From: Streptomyces fumanus
GTDB lineage: Bacteria; Actinomycetota; Actinomycetes; Streptomycetales; Streptomycetaceae
Assembly: GCF_014655295.1 (NCBI RefSeq)
Contig: NZ_BNBI01000008.1
Location: 186,001 to 250,000 of the forward strand
Length of the DNA stretch: 64,000 nucleotides
Reading direction: 5' to 3'
Of the stretch, positions 54,098 to 63,404 are shown one piece after another. A program made the position numbers and the translations under genes. A model generated the notes under the pieces. That model was not told where the DNA came from, searched no databases, and saw only the letters and a list, made by a program, of their open reading frames with translations. Numbering within the stretch: the stretch's first letter is position 1; each line of letters begins with the position of its first letter.

Positions 54098-55591
54098 GTG
54101 AGCAGCACGTTCTTCCGGACGAAGAAGGTCGAGCAGTCCATCCGCGACACAGAGGAGCCCGAGCACGCGCTCAAGAAATCCCTGTCCGCGCTCGATCTCA
54201 CCGTCTTCGGCGTCGGTGTCGTCATCGGCACCGGCATCTTCGTCCTCACCGGCACCGTCGCCAAGAACAACGCCGGCCCCGCCACGGCCCTGGCCTTCGT
54301 GGTGGCCGGCGTGGTCTGCGCGCTGGCCGCGCTCTGCTACGCCGAGTTCGCCTCCACCGTCCCGGTGGCCGGATCGGCGTACACCTTCTCCTACGCCTCG
54401 CTCGGTGAGCTGCCCGCCTGGATCATCGGCTGGGACCTGGTACTGGAGTTCGCGCTCGGCACGGCGGTGGTCGCCGTCGGCTGGTCCGGGTACATCCGCT
54501 CGCTGCTGGACAACGCGGGCTGGCAGATGCCGGCCGCGCTCGGCGGGCGGGACGGCGCCGACGGGTTCGGCTTCGACATCCTGGCCGCCGCCCTGGTGCT
54601 GGCCCTCACCGGCATCCTCGTCCTCGGCATGAAGCTCTCCGCGCGGATCACCTCCATCGTCGTCGCCATCAAGGTCGCCGTCGTCCTCGTCGTCATCATC
54701 GCGGGCGCCTTCCTGATCAAGGGCGCCAACTACGACCCGTTCATCCCCGCGTCCAAGCCCGTGGAGGCGGGCGGCGGGCTGCACTCCCCGCTCATCCAGT
54801 TGATGTTCGGCTGGGCCCCGTCCAACTTCGGCGTGATGGGCATCTTCACCGCCGCCTCCGTGGTCTTCTTCGCCTTCATCGGCTTCGACATCGTCGCCAC
54901 CGCCGCCGAGGAGACCCGCAACCCCCAGCGCGACATGCCCCGCGGCATCCTCGGCTCGCTCGCCATCTGCACCGTCCTGTACGTCGCGGTGTCCATCGTC
55001 GTCACCGGCATGCAGCACTACAGCGAGCTCTCGGTGGACGCCCCGCTCGCCGACGCGTTCAAGGCGACCGGGCACCCCTTCTTCTCCGGCGTGATCAGCT
55101 TCGGCGCCGCGGTCGGCCTCACCACCGTCTGCATGATCCTGCTGCTCGGCCAGACCCGGGTGTTCTTCGCGATGAGCCGGGACGGACTGCTGCCCCGCTT
55201 CTTCTCCCGGGTCCACCCCAAGTTCAAGACGCCCTACCGCCCGACCATCCTGCTCGGCGTCGTCATCGCGATCGTGGCGTGCTTCACCTCGCTGAGCGAA
55301 CTGGCCGAGCTGGTGAACATCGGCACCCTCTTCGCGTTCGTCATCGTCGCCATCAGCGTGATCATCCTGCGCAACACCCGGCCCGACCTGCCCCGCGCCT
55401 TCCGCACCCCGCTGGTGCCGGTGCTGCCCATCGTGTCGGTGTGCGCCTCGCTCTGGCTGATGTTCAACCTGCCCGCCGAGACCTGGGTCCGGTTCGCCGT
55501 CTGGATGGCCATCGGTTTCGTCGTCTACTTCCTCTACGGCCGCACCCACAGCGGACTGGCCCGCGCCGAGGCCCAGCCTCACAAGGAGTAG
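54098..55591 (+). CDS. APC-family cationic amino acid transporter
   Basis: This is a 497-residue permease of the CAT/YfnA type with about 12-13 helices. The first helix has the APC motif GVGVVIGTGIFVLTGTVA (residues about 39-56). Helix 6 has FFAFIGFDIVATAAEETRNPQRDMPRG, typical of cationic or branched amino-acid carriers. The N-terminal TKKVEQSIRDTEEPEHALKKSLS is usual for the group. GGGAGG is 5 bases before the GTG at 54098. It lies alone between the dxs terminator and a glycosyltransferase gene. The substrate is not determined by sequence. Confidence 0.88.
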   Translation: MSSTFFRTKKVEQSIRDTEEPEHALKKSLSALDLTVFGVGVVIGTGIFVLTGTVAKNNAGPATALAFVVAGVVCALAALCYAEFASTVPVAGSAYTFSYASLGELPAWIIGWDLVLEFALGTAVVAVGWSGYIRSLLDNAGWQMPAALGGRDGADGFGFDILAAALVLALTGILVLGMKLSARITSIVVAIKVAVVLVVIIAGAFLIKGANYDPFIPASKPVEAGGGLHSPLIQLMFGWAPSNFGVMGIFTAASVVFFAFIGFDIVATAAEETRNPQRDMPRGILGSLAICTVLYVAVSIVVTGMQHYSELSVDAPLADAFKATGHPFFSGVISFGAAVGLTTVCMILLLGQTRVFFAMSRDGLLPRFFSRVHPKFKTPYRPTILLGVVIAIVACFTSLSELAELVNIGTLFAFVIVAISVIILRNTRPDLPRAFRTPLVPVLPIVSVCASLWLMFNLPAETWVRFAVWMAIGFVVYFLYGRTHSGLARAEAQPHKE

Positions 55592-55605
55592 TCGTCCGGC
55601 GCCGC

Positions 55606-55611
55606 TAACGT
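55606..55611 (+). promoter_or_regulatory. -10 hexamer of a probable leaderless glycosyltransferase promoter
   Basis: TAACGT is followed by 6 bases and the ATG at 55618, with no Shine-Dalgarno sequence in between. Confidence 0.5.
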
Positions 55612-55617
55612 GCGGGT

Positions 55618-57054
55618 ATGCACGCCCCGCCGCTCGCCCCGTCACCGTCCGTGTCCGCCCGGCGGGCCGGGCACCGGTACTGGGCGCGCCTGCTGCCCGC
55701 GCTGGCGGCGCTGGCCTGCCTGACCCGGCTGCCGTCCTTCGCCCGCCCGCTGTGGAACCCCGACGAGGGCTACCTCGCCGTCCAGTCCCGGTTGCTGGCC
55801 CAGGGCGGCCGGCTCTACGAGACGGTCGTGGACCGCAAGCCGCCACTGGTGCCCTGGCTCTACCAGGGCGCCTTCGCGCTGACCGGCTCCGAGTCGCTGC
55901 TCTGCGTACGGCTGCTGGCCGTCCTCGCCCAGTGCGCCACCGCCGCCCTGCTCGCCTCGCTGGCCCGCCGCCGCTGGGGCGACGGGCCCGGCCGCACCGC
56001 CGGGGTGCTGTACCTGCTGGTCTCCGTCGGCCTGAACCCGCAGGACGCCCAGGCCGCCACGTTCGAGGTGTTCATACTGCCGGGCACGGCGGCGGCCCTG
56101 TGGTGCGCCGACCGCCGCCGCTGGCGGGCCGCCGGGGCCGCCGTCGCCTGCGCCTTCCTGGCCAAGCAGACCGGCGCGGCGGTGCTGCTGCCGGTGCTGT
56201 GGCGGTGCGGCGCCCGCCGCGGCCCGGTGCTGCGCCTGGCGCTGGGCGCCGCACCCCCCGTCCTGGCCGCCGCCCTGCTCACCGACCCGGCCGGCTTCCT
56301 GTTCTGGACGGTCACCGGCTCCGGCGCCTACGCCTCCTTCTCGGGTTCCCCCGCCCATGTCCTGGCCCGGGCGGCCGGCAACGCGGCGATCCTCGCCGTC
56401 GGCTGCGCCGCGCTGCTGCCCCCGCTGGTCCGCCGGGCGGCCGGCCGCGCCGACCTGTGGGTGTGGCTCGCCGCGTCGGCGGTGGCGGTCGGCACCGGCC
56501 TGCACTTCTTCGGCCACTACTACCTCCAGCTCCTGCCGCCGCTGACCCTGCTGGCCACGGCCGGGCTGCGCACCCTGCCCCCGGCGCGCACCGCCCGTAC
56601 GGTTCTCGGCGCGGCCTGCTGCTGCGTGCTGTTCCTCACCTGGGGGCTGCTCGCGCCGCGCGGCGAACTCGACCACGCCCGCCGCCTGGCGGACACCGCC
56701 GCGCGCCGCACCGCGCCGGACGAGCGGGTGCTGTTCTGGGGCATGCACCCGGAGACGTACTGGCTGGCCGGCCGCGCCCCCGCCAGCCGCTACCTCACCG
56801 CCGGCCTGCTCACCAACCACAGCGGCGGCCGGTCCGGCGCCCGGGTCGGCGAGCGGTACGCGGTCCCCGGCGCCTGGGCCGTCTTCCGCCGGGAGACGGC
56901 CGCCCGGCCGCCCGCCCTGATCGTCGACGACTCCCGCGGCGCCCCCTACGCCCCCGAGCACCTGCCCACCCTGCGCCGGCTGCTGGCCGCCCGGTACCAG
57001 GAGGCGGGGACGGTGGACGGGGCGGTGCTGTACGTCCGGGTACGGCGGGACTGA
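55618..57054 (+). CDS. GT39-like (ArnT/PMT-type) membrane glycosyltransferase
   Basis: This polytopic membrane glycosyltransferase of 478 residues probably uses a polyprenyl-phosphate sugar donor outside the membrane. It has about ten helices. The first extracytoplasmic loop has the key acidic pair in RPLWNPDEGYLAVQSRLLAQGGRLYETVVDRKPPLVPWLY (residues about 44-83), matching the GT39/GT83 catalytic loop with Asp-Glu. The C-terminal soluble part has FWGMHPETYWLAGRAPASRYL. The acceptor is unknown. It is not linked to other envelope-glycan genes except a nucleotide-sugar dehydrogenase 1.6 kb on. Confidence 0.83.
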   Translation: MHAPPLAPSPSVSARRAGHRYWARLLPALAALACLTRLPSFARPLWNPDEGYLAVQSRLLAQGGRLYETVVDRKPPLVPWLYQGAFALTGSESLLCVRLLAVLAQCATAALLASLARRRWGDGPGRTAGVLYLLVSVGLNPQDAQAATFEVFILPGTAAALWCADRRRWRAAGAAVACAFLAKQTGAAVLLPVLWRCGARRGPVLRLALGAAPPVLAAALLTDPAGFLFWTVTGSGAYASFSGSPAHVLARAAGNAAILAVGCAALLPPLVRRAAGRADLWVWLAASAVAVGTGLHFFGHYYLQLLPPLTLLATAGLRTLPPARTARTVLGAACCCVLFLTWGLLAPRGELDHARRLADTAARRTAPDERVLFWGMHPETYWLAGRAPASRYLTAGLLTNHSGGRSGARVGERYAVPGAWAVFRRETAARPPALIVDDSRGAPYAPEHLPTLRRLLAARYQEAGTVDGAVLYVRVRRD

Positions 57055-57088
57055 GGGCCCCGGCCCCGTGGGGCGCCCGCCCGCGCGG

Positions 57089-57484
57089 TCAGCCCCTCGC
57101 CGCCCCGTCCCGCCCCGGCCGCACCGTCCGGGGACCCGTCACCTCGGCGCCCAACTCGCTCACCCGGCGCCGAAGTTCACGGTCGGCCGTCACCACCAGG
57201 ACCCGGCGGTCCCCGGCCGCCGCCACCAGGTCGACCATGTGGTCGTCCCCGGCGCCCGGCGCGTCCTCCACCCGTACCCCCGGCACCGAGGCCACCCCGC
57301 GCGCCGCGCCCTCCACGACCAGGACCAGCTCCAGCGGACCGCCGCGCCCCGGCACCCCGTCCGCCGCCAGCCGGTCCCGCAGCTTCTCCGCGGCCCCGCG
57401 CCGGTCCCGCCACCAGCCGTCGGGCACCGACCCGACGACGTTGGCGGCATCGACGATCACGAGCAGGGGGGTGTTGTCGTCCAT
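57089..57484 (-). CDS. NYN/PIN-like domain protein
   Basis: This is a small 131-residue protein with the NYN (YacP-like nuclease) fold. Motifs are LLVIVDAANVVGSVPDGWWRDRRGAAEKL (residues about 7-35, with a conserved Asp-Ala-Asn), LELVLVVEGAARGV, GAGDDHMVDLVAA (the second acidic cluster) and VLVVTADRELRRRVSELGAEV (the third). It is therefore probably an RNA- or DNA-cleaving enzyme, substrate unknown. ATG 57484 is used; an upstream start would add 8 residues. It is divergent from the next gene, with 65 bases between start codons. Confidence 0.8.
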   Translation of the reverse strand: MDDNTPLLVIVDAANVVGSVPDGWWRDRRGAAEKLRDRLAADGVPGRGGPLELVLVVEGAARGVASVPGVRVEDAPGAGDDHMVDLVAAAGDRRVLVVTADRELRRRVSELGAEVTGPRTVRPGRDGAARG

Positions 57485-57537
57485 GCCGTCAGGGTCGCAC
57501 GGCCGCACCCGCCCGGGGCCGGCCGGACCGCCCCGCT

Positions 57538-57543
57538 TAGAGT
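57538..57543 (+). promoter_or_regulatory. -10 hexamer of a probable leaderless promoter
   Basis: TAGAGT is followed by 6 bases and the GTG at 57550. No ribosome site is seen. Confidence 0.5.
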
Positions 57544-57549
57544 GAACCG

Positions 57550-58566
57550 GTGAACGGCGACTGGCTCCTGCGCGGCCGCGACGGCCGCCTCTGCGTCTAT
57601 CTGCCGTCCGGCGACGCCGTCCTGTGCCGCGCCGAACGGGTGCCCGGCGGCCCCTGGGAGGCCCCCCGCAGGATCGGCGGCGACCAGAAGCTGCGTCCGG
57701 GCCTCACGGCCGGGCGGGGCGCCGACGGGTACGCCCACCTCGTCGCGTGGCGGCCCACCGGCTCCGGCCAGTCCGGGCTCGTGCACTCCACGCACTACCG
57801 GCCGCTGCTCGCCCCCCTGGACTGGCAGCCGGTCGGCCACCCCGACAAGAAGGGCAAGCGGACCGGCACCCCCGCCGTCGCCGTCGACGCGCGGGGGTGC
57901 GCCCATGTCTTCGTCCGCTCCACCGGGGGCGGCTTGAGCATGCTGGCCCAGAAGGAGAAGGGCGGCTGGGACCCCTGGCGCGGCCTGGGGGGCGAGCGGG
58001 TCGAGGACGCACCGGCCGCCGTGACCGGCGAGTCGGGCCTGGTCGAGGTGTACGCGGCGGCACCCGGCGGGCTCCTGCACTGGCGGCAGGAGAAGCCCGG
58101 CGCCCGGCCGGTGCTCGCGGAGACGGTCGACGCACCGGTCCGGCCCGGCACCCTGCGCGCCCTGGCCACCTCGCCCGAGCACACCACCCTCTTCTACACC
58201 GACGCCTCCGGCGGCCTGTGCGCCTGGCGCCCCGGCACCGACCCCGTCCCGCTGGTCGCCGCCGCCGGACCCGGCCCGGTGGCCGCCGTCCGCTGTGTCA
58301 TCGAGGGCCACGACTGCACGCTGCTCGCCCAGCGCTCGGCGAGCGGCCGGGTCGCCTTCGCCGCCTACCCGACCGAGGCGGAGCAGGCCGGTGCCTGGTG
58401 GGCCGAGTCCGGGCCGGACCTGGCGGCCGACGCCGAGGTGGCGCTCGCCGAGGACGCGGCCGGCCGGGTGGTCGCCGCCACCCTCTCCCCGTCGACCGGC
58501 CGGCTCCTGCTGACCCGCCGCAAGGACGAACCGGGCCTGGCCCTGACCGCCTGGCAGGAGGTCTGA
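57550..58566 (+). CDS. Probable beta-propeller (PLL/lectin-like) protein of unknown function
   Basis: This 338-residue cytosolic protein has no signal peptide or membrane helix. It is built of about six repeats with a Trp near the end of each blade: GPWEAPRRIGG, LDWQPVGHP, GGWDPWRGLGG, GGLLHWRQEKPG, GGLCAWRPGTD and LALTAWQEV. Conserved Asp-Gly or Gly-Gly turns support a five- to six-bladed propeller like fucose-lectin/PLL proteins. No catalytic motif is visible. The GTG start follows a leaderless-type -10. It is divergent from the NYN gene, and no partner is evident. Confidence 0.72.
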   Translation: MNGDWLLRGRDGRLCVYLPSGDAVLCRAERVPGGPWEAPRRIGGDQKLRPGLTAGRGADGYAHLVAWRPTGSGQSGLVHSTHYRPLLAPLDWQPVGHPDKKGKRTGTPAVAVDARGCAHVFVRSTGGGLSMLAQKEKGGWDPWRGLGGERVEDAPAAVTGESGLVEVYAAAPGGLLHWRQEKPGARPVLAETVDAPVRPGTLRALATSPEHTTLFYTDASGGLCAWRPGTDPVPLVAAAGPGPVAAVRCVIEGHDCTLLAQRSASGRVAFAAYPTEAEQAGAWWAESGPDLAADAEVALAEDAAGRVVAATLSPSTGRLLLTRRKDEPGLALTAWQEV

Positions 58567-58676
58567 CCCCCGCCCCCGGGGAGACACGCGTACGAGCGCT
58601 GGCCGGACGCCCCCACCGCCGACCGTAAGGTTGTCCGGGTATCCGCACATCCGCCCTTTCGGTGAGGTCGTGTTCG

Positions 58677-59969
58677 ATGAGCAGGGACCCGGTGCGCCCG
58701 TCCTCCGCCCCCGGCGTGGACCTCGTCGTCGTGGGACTCGGTTACGTCGGTCTGCCGCTGGCCCGCGCGGCCACCGCGGCCGGGCTGCGGGTCGCCGGCC
58801 TGGACCGCGCCCCGCGCGTCGTCGAGGGCCTGAACGCCGGCCGGTCGCACGTGGACGACATCACCGACGCCGAGGTCCGGGCGATGCGCGCCCGCGGCTT
58901 CGAGGCCGTCGGCCGGCCCGAGGTGATCGCCGGGGCCGCCGCCGTGGTGGTCTGCGTGCCGACCCCGCTCACCGCCCACGGCGCCCCGGACCTCGGCGCC
59001 GTGCGCCGCGCCGTCGACGACATCGCCGCCCACCTGCGGCCCGGCACCCTCGTCGTGCTGGAGTCCACGACCTACCCCGGCACCACCGACGAGGTGGTCC
59101 GCCCCCGCCTGGAGGCCGGGGGACTGCGGGCCGGCGCCGACTTCCACCTGGCCTTCTCCCCGGAGCGCATCGACCCGGGCAACCCCGCCCACGGCCTGGA
59201 GAACACGCCCAAGGTGGTCGGCGGCATCACCCCCGACTGCGCCAAGGCCGCCCGCGCCCTGTACGAGCGGTTCGTCGCCCGCGTGGTCGAGGCCCGCGGC
59301 ACCCGGGAGGCCGAGATGGCCAAGCTGCTGGAGAACACCTACCGGCAGGTCAACATCGCCCTGGTCAACGAGATGGCGATGTTCTGCCGGGAACTCGGCG
59401 TCGACCTGTGGGACGCGATCCGCTGCGCCGCCACCAAGCCGTTCGGCTTCGCCCCCTTCCACCCCGGCCCCGGCGTCGGCGGGCACTGCATCCCCGTCGA
59501 CCCCGCCTACCTGGCGTACAAGGTGCGGTCGCTGGGCATCCCGTTCCGGTTCGCCGAGCTGGCGCAGGAGATCAACCAGCGGATGCCGGGGCATGTCGTG
59601 GACCGCGCCGCCGGGCTGCTCAACGACGCCGGCAAGGCCGTGCGCGGCGCCCGGGTGCTGCTGCTCGGCGTCACCTACAAGCCCGATGTCTCCGACCGGC
59701 GGGAGAGCCCCGCCCTGGCCGTCGCCGAGCACCTGCGGGCCCGGGGCGCCGACCTCGTGTACTTCGATCCGCACGTCCCCCACTGGTCGGTGGCCGGTGC
59801 CCCCGTCGAACGGGCCGGCGACTACCTGGCCGCGGCGCGGGAGGCCGACCTGACGGTCCTGCTCCAGTTGCACCGGGAGATCGACCCCGGGTTGCTCGCG
59901 GACCGCGCCCACCTGCTGTTCGACACCCGGGGCGCGACCGCCGGCCACCCCCGGGCGGTCCGGCTCTGA
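58677..59969 (+). CDS. Nucleotide sugar dehydrogenase (UDP-ManNAc/UDP-Glc dehydrogenase family)
   Basis: This enzyme oxidises a nucleotide sugar at C6 to the uronic acid with two NAD+. The 430-residue protein has the NAD motif VVGLGYVGLPLARA (residues about 21-34), ESTTYPGTTDEVV, the conserved FSPERIDPGN, the Lys helix KLLENTYRQVNIALVNEM, and the catalytic-Cys loop GGHCIPVDPAYL. The FHPGPGVGGHC form is closest to WecC-type UDP-ManNAc dehydrogenase. GGTGAGG lies before ATG 58677. It stands alone with its own terminator. The uronate may feed an envelope or exported glycan. Confidence 0.9.
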   Translation: MSRDPVRPSSAPGVDLVVVGLGYVGLPLARAATAAGLRVAGLDRAPRVVEGLNAGRSHVDDITDAEVRAMRARGFEAVGRPEVIAGAAAVVVCVPTPLTAHGAPDLGAVRRAVDDIAAHLRPGTLVVLESTTYPGTTDEVVRPRLEAGGLRAGADFHLAFSPERIDPGNPAHGLENTPKVVGGITPDCAKAARALYERFVARVVEARGTREAEMAKLLENTYRQVNIALVNEMAMFCRELGVDLWDAIRCAATKPFGFAPFHPGPGVGGHCIPVDPAYLAYKVRSLGIPFRFAELAQEINQRMPGHVVDRAAGLLNDAGKAVRGARVLLLGVTYKPDVSDRRESPALAVAEHLRARGADLVYFDPHVPHWSVAGAPVERAGDYLAAAREADLTVLLQLHREIDPGLLADRAHLLFDTRGATAGHPRAVRL

Positions 59970-59979
59970 CCGGTACGCC

Positions 59980-60014
59980 GACGGGCCGCACGGCGGTGTG
60001 CCGTGCGGCCCGTC
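59980..60014. terminator. Bidirectional terminator between the dehydrogenase gene and fadB
   Basis: GACGGGCCGCACGGC and GCCGTGCGGCCCGTC form a perfect 15-bp stem with a 5-base loop between two convergent stop codons (59969 and 60033). Confidence 0.88.
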
Positions 60015-60032
60015 ACCCGGTTCCGGCAGGGG

Positions 60033-62162
60033 TTACGCCGGGACGCTCGCCACGCCCGGGGCCAGGAACCGCTTGCCGGTCACCCGCTCGGCGACGCCCT
60101 CGCGGTCCAGGTACGGCGTGATGCCGCCCAGGTGGAAGGGCCAGCCGGCGCCGGTGATCAGGCACAGGTCGATGTCCTGGGCCTCGGCGACGACGCCCTC
60201 GTCCAGCATCAGCCCGATCTCCTGGGCCACCGCGTCCAGCACCCGGGCGCGGACCTGCTCCTCGGTGAGGACGGAGTCGCCCTGCTTGAGCAGCGCGGCG
60301 ACCTCCGGGTCCAGCTCGGGCTTGCCGCTGTCGTAGACGTAGAAGCCGCGCTTGCCCGCCTCGACGACCGCCTTGAGGTTGGGGGAGACGGTGAAGCGGT
60401 CCGGGAACGCCCGGTGCAGCGTCTCGGAGACGTGCAGGCCGATCGCCGGGCCGACCAGCTCGAGCAGGACCAGCGGGGACATCGGCAGGCCGAGCGGCTC
60501 CACCGCCTTCTCCGCGACCTCGACCGGGGTGCCCTCGTCGATGACGTTCTGGATCTCGCCCATGAAGCGGGTCAGGATGCGGTTGACGACGAACGCCGGG
60601 GCGTCCTTGACCAGCACGGCCGTCTTCTTCAGCTTCCTGGCCACCGCGAACGCCGTGGCCAGCGAGGCGTCGTCGGTGCGCTCACCGCGGACGATCTCCA
60701 GCAGCGGCAGCACCGCGACCGGGTTGAAGAAGTGGAAGCCGACCACCCGCTCGGGGTGCTTCAGCTTCGACGCCATCTCGGAGACCGACAGCGAGGAGGT
60801 GTTGGTGGCGAGGATCGCGTGCGCCGGGGCGACCGCCTCGACCTCCGCGAACACCTGCTGCTTGACGCCGATCTCCTCGAACACCGCCTCGATGACGAAG
60901 TCGGCGTCCGCGAAGCCCTCGGCCTTGTCCAGCACGCCGGTCACCAGCGCCTTGAGGCGGTTGGCCTTGTCCTGGCCGATCCGGCCCTTGCCGAGCAGCT
61001 TGTCGATCTCGGCGTGCACATAGCCCACGCCCTTGTCGACGCGCTCCTGGTCGATGTCGGTCAGCACGACCGGCACCTCCAGGCGGCGCAGGAACAGCAG
61101 CGCGAGCTGGGAGGCCATCAGACCGGCGCCGACCACGCCGACCTTGGTGACCGGACGGGCCAGGTTCTTGTCCGGGGCGCCGGCCGGGCGCTTGGCGCGC
61201 TTCTGCACCAGGTTGAACGCGTAGAGCCCGGCGCGCAGTTCCCCGCCCATGATCAGGTCGGCGAGGGCCCGGTCCTCGGCGTCGTAGCCCTGCTGGAGGT
61301 CGCCGTTCTTCGCGGCGGCGATGATGTCCAGGGCGCGGTAGGCGGCCGGGGCGGCGCCGTGCACCTTGGAGTCGGCGATGGACCGGCCCCGCGCGACGGC
61401 CTGGTCCCACGCCTCGCCGCGGTCGACGGCCGGGCGCTCGACGGCGATCTCGCCCTTGAGGACGGCCGCCGTCCAGATCAGCGACTGCTCCAGGAAGTCG
61501 GCGCCCTCGAAGATCGCGTCCGCGATGCCGAGTTCGTAGACCTGCTCGCCCTTGAGCTGGCGGTTCTGGTTGAGGCTGTTCTCGATGATGACGGTGACGG
61601 CCTTGTCGGCGCCGATCAGGTTCGGCAGCAGGGTGCAGCCGCCCCAGCCGGGGACCAGGCCGAGGAAGACCTCCGGCAGCGAGAACGCCGGGACGGCCGC
61701 GGAGACCGTGCGGTAGGTGCAGTGCAGGCCGACCTCGACGCCGCCGCCCATCGCGGCGCCGTTGTAGTACGCGAACGTCGGCACCGCCAGGCCCGACAGC
61801 CGCTTGAAGACGTCGTGGCCGCCCTTGCCGATGGCCAGCGCGTCCTCGTGCCGCTTCAGCAGCTCGACGCCCTTGAGGTCGGCGCCGACGGCGAAGATGA
61901 ACGGCTTGCCGGTGATGCCGATGCCGGTGATCTCACCGGCCGCGGCCTCCAGTTCGACCTGGTCGACGGCGGCGTTGAGGTTCGCCAGCGACTGGGGGCC
62001 GAAGGTGGTCGGCTTGGTGTGGTCCAGGCCGTTGTCCAGGGTGATGAGCGCGAAGCGCCCGGCACCGAGGGGCAGGTCGAAGTGGCGTACGTGGGCGGTG
62101 GTGACGACCTCGTCCGGGAACAGGTCGGCCGCGCCCTTCAGCAGCTCGGCGGTGGTGCTCAC
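60033..62162 (-). CDS. fadB: Fatty-acid oxidation complex alpha subunit (enoyl-CoA hydratase/3-hydroxyacyl-CoA dehydrogenase)
   Basis: This is a bifunctional beta-oxidation enzyme of 709 residues. The N-terminal crotonase domain has FIFAVGADLKGVELL (residues about 89) and YYNGAAMGGGVEVGLHCTYRTV with the hydratase acidic residues in SLPEVFLGLVPGWGGC. The NAD-binding 3-hydroxyacyl-CoA dehydrogenase domain starts at VGVVGAGLMASQLA (about 340) and includes catalytic His in VVGFHFFNPV and Asn in KDAPAFVVNRI. The GTG at 62162 overlaps the thiolase stop. The usual GAGxMG of the dinucleotide motif reads GAGLMA. Confidence 0.93.
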   Translation of the reverse strand: MSTTAELLKGAADLFPDEVVTTAHVRHFDLPLGAGRFALITLDNGLDHTKPTTFGPQSLANLNAAVDQVELEAAAGEITGIGITGKPFIFAVGADLKGVELLKRHEDALAIGKGGHDVFKRLSGLAVPTFAYYNGAAMGGGVEVGLHCTYRTVSAAVPAFSLPEVFLGLVPGWGGCTLLPNLIGADKAVTVIIENSLNQNRQLKGEQVYELGIADAIFEGADFLEQSLIWTAAVLKGEIAVERPAVDRGEAWDQAVARGRSIADSKVHGAAPAAYRALDIIAAAKNGDLQQGYDAEDRALADLIMGGELRAGLYAFNLVQKRAKRPAGAPDKNLARPVTKVGVVGAGLMASQLALLFLRRLEVPVVLTDIDQERVDKGVGYVHAEIDKLLGKGRIGQDKANRLKALVTGVLDKAEGFADADFVIEAVFEEIGVKQQVFAEVEAVAPAHAILATNTSSLSVSEMASKLKHPERVVGFHFFNPVAVLPLLEIVRGERTDDASLATAFAVARKLKKTAVLVKDAPAFVVNRILTRFMGEIQNVIDEGTPVEVAEKAVEPLGLPMSPLVLLELVGPAIGLHVSETLHRAFPDRFTVSPNLKAVVEAGKRGFYVYDSGKPELDPEVAALLKQGDSVLTEEQVRARVLDAVAQEIGLMLDEGVVAEAQDIDLCLITGAGWPFHLGGITPYLDREGVAERVTGKRFLAPGVASVPA

Positions 62163-63376
62163 TTGTCCCCCTCGAAGTGCGGGTTCTCCCAGATGACCGT
62201 GGCGCCCATGCCGAAGCCGACGCACATGGTGGTGAGGCCGTAGCGGACCTGCGGCTGCTCCTCGAACTGGCGGGCCAACTGGGTCATCAGCCGGACACCG
62301 GAGGAGGCCAGCGGGTGGCCGAAGGCGATGGCGCCGCCGTACTGGTTGACGCGCTCGTCGTCGTCCGCGATGCCGTAGTGGTCCAGGAAGGCCAGGACCT
62401 GCACGGCGAACGCCTCGTTGATCTCGAACAGGCCGATGTCGGAGATCGACAGGCCCGCCTGCGCCAGCGCCTTCTCGGTGGCCGGGATCGGGCCGTAGCC
62501 CATCACCTCGGGCTCGACGCCCGCGAAGGCGTAGGAGACCAGGCGCATCTTGACCGGCAGGCCGTGCTCGCGGGCGAAGTCCTCGGCGGCGATCAGGGAG
62601 GCGGTCGCGCCGTCGTTCAGACCGGCCGCGTTGCCCGCGGTGACCCGGCCGTGCACCCGGAACGGCGTCTTGAGGTTCGCCAGGTTCTCCAGCGTGGTGC
62701 CCGGACGCATCGGCTCGTCGGCGGTGACCAGGCCCCAGCCCGTCTCGCCCGCCTCCTCGTTGGTGCGGCGCACCGAGATCGGCACCAGGTCGGCCTGGAT
62801 CTTGCCGTTGGCGTACGCCTTGGCGGCCTTCTCCTGCGAGCGCACCGCGTACTCGTCGGCGCGCAGCTTGGTGATGTGCGGGTAGCGGTCGTGCAGGTTC
62901 TCCGCGGTCATGCCCATGAACAGGGCCGACTCGTCGACCAGCTTCTCGCTGACGAACCGCGGGTTGGGGTCGACGCCCTCGCCCATCGGGTGGCGGCCCA
63001 TGTGCTCGACACCGCCCGCGATGGCGATGTCGTACGCGCCGAAGGCCACCGAGCCGGCCACCGTGGTGACCGCGGTCAGGGCGCCCGCGCACATCCGGTC
63101 GATGGCGTAGCCGGGCACCGAGGTGGGCAGGCCCGCGAGGATGCCGGCGGTACGGCCGATGGTCAGGCCCTGGTCGCCGATCTGCGTGGTGGCGGCGATG
63201 GCGACCTCGTCGATCTCCTTGGGGTCCAGGCCCGGGTTGCGGCGCAGCAGCTCCCGGATCGCCTTCACGACCAGGTCGTCGGCGCGGGTCTCGTGGTAGA
63301 TGCCCTTCGGGCCCGCCTTGCCGAACGGGGTGCGGACGCCGTCGACGAAGACGACGTCCCTGACGGTACGAGGCAC
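62159..63376 (-). CDS. fadA: Acetyl-CoA C-acyltransferase (beta-oxidation thiolase)
   Basis: This thiolase cleaves 3-ketoacyl-CoA with CoA in the last step of beta-oxidation. The 405-residue protein has the nucleophile Cys in DRMCAGALTAV (about residue 94), catalytic His in GGAIAFGHPLASSG (about 359) and the second Cys in TTMCVGFGMGATVIW (about 389). GGAGGAGAG precedes the GTG at 63376. It forms the fadA-fadB operon with translational coupling. Two inverted repeats upstream are candidate repressor sites. It could also serve the aromatic-CoA pathway as terminal thiolase, although that locus is 37 kb away. Confidence 0.93.
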   Translation of the reverse strand: MPRTVRDVVFVDGVRTPFGKAGPKGIYHETRADDLVVKAIRELLRRNPGLDPKEIDEVAIAATTQIGDQGLTIGRTAGILAGLPTSVPGYAIDRMCAGALTAVTTVAGSVAFGAYDIAIAGGVEHMGRHPMGEGVDPNPRFVSEKLVDESALFMGMTAENLHDRYPHITKLRADEYAVRSQEKAAKAYANGKIQADLVPISVRRTNEEAGETGWGLVTADEPMRPGTTLENLANLKTPFRVHGRVTAGNAAGLNDGATASLIAAEDFAREHGLPVKMRLVSYAFAGVEPEVMGYGPIPATEKALAQAGLSISDIGLFEINEAFAVQVLAFLDHYGIADDDERVNQYGGAIAFGHPLASSGVRLMTQLARQFEEQPQVRYGLTTMCVGFGMGATVIWENPHFEGDK

Positions 63377-63404
63377 GATGGCTCTCCTCCAGGGTGCGGG
63401 ACGC

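Noticed and set aside
50215..54285. Open frame of 1356 codons on the minus strand
   Set aside because: It is antisense to xylH and dxs, whose motifs are unmistakable. No ribosome site or family motif supports it.
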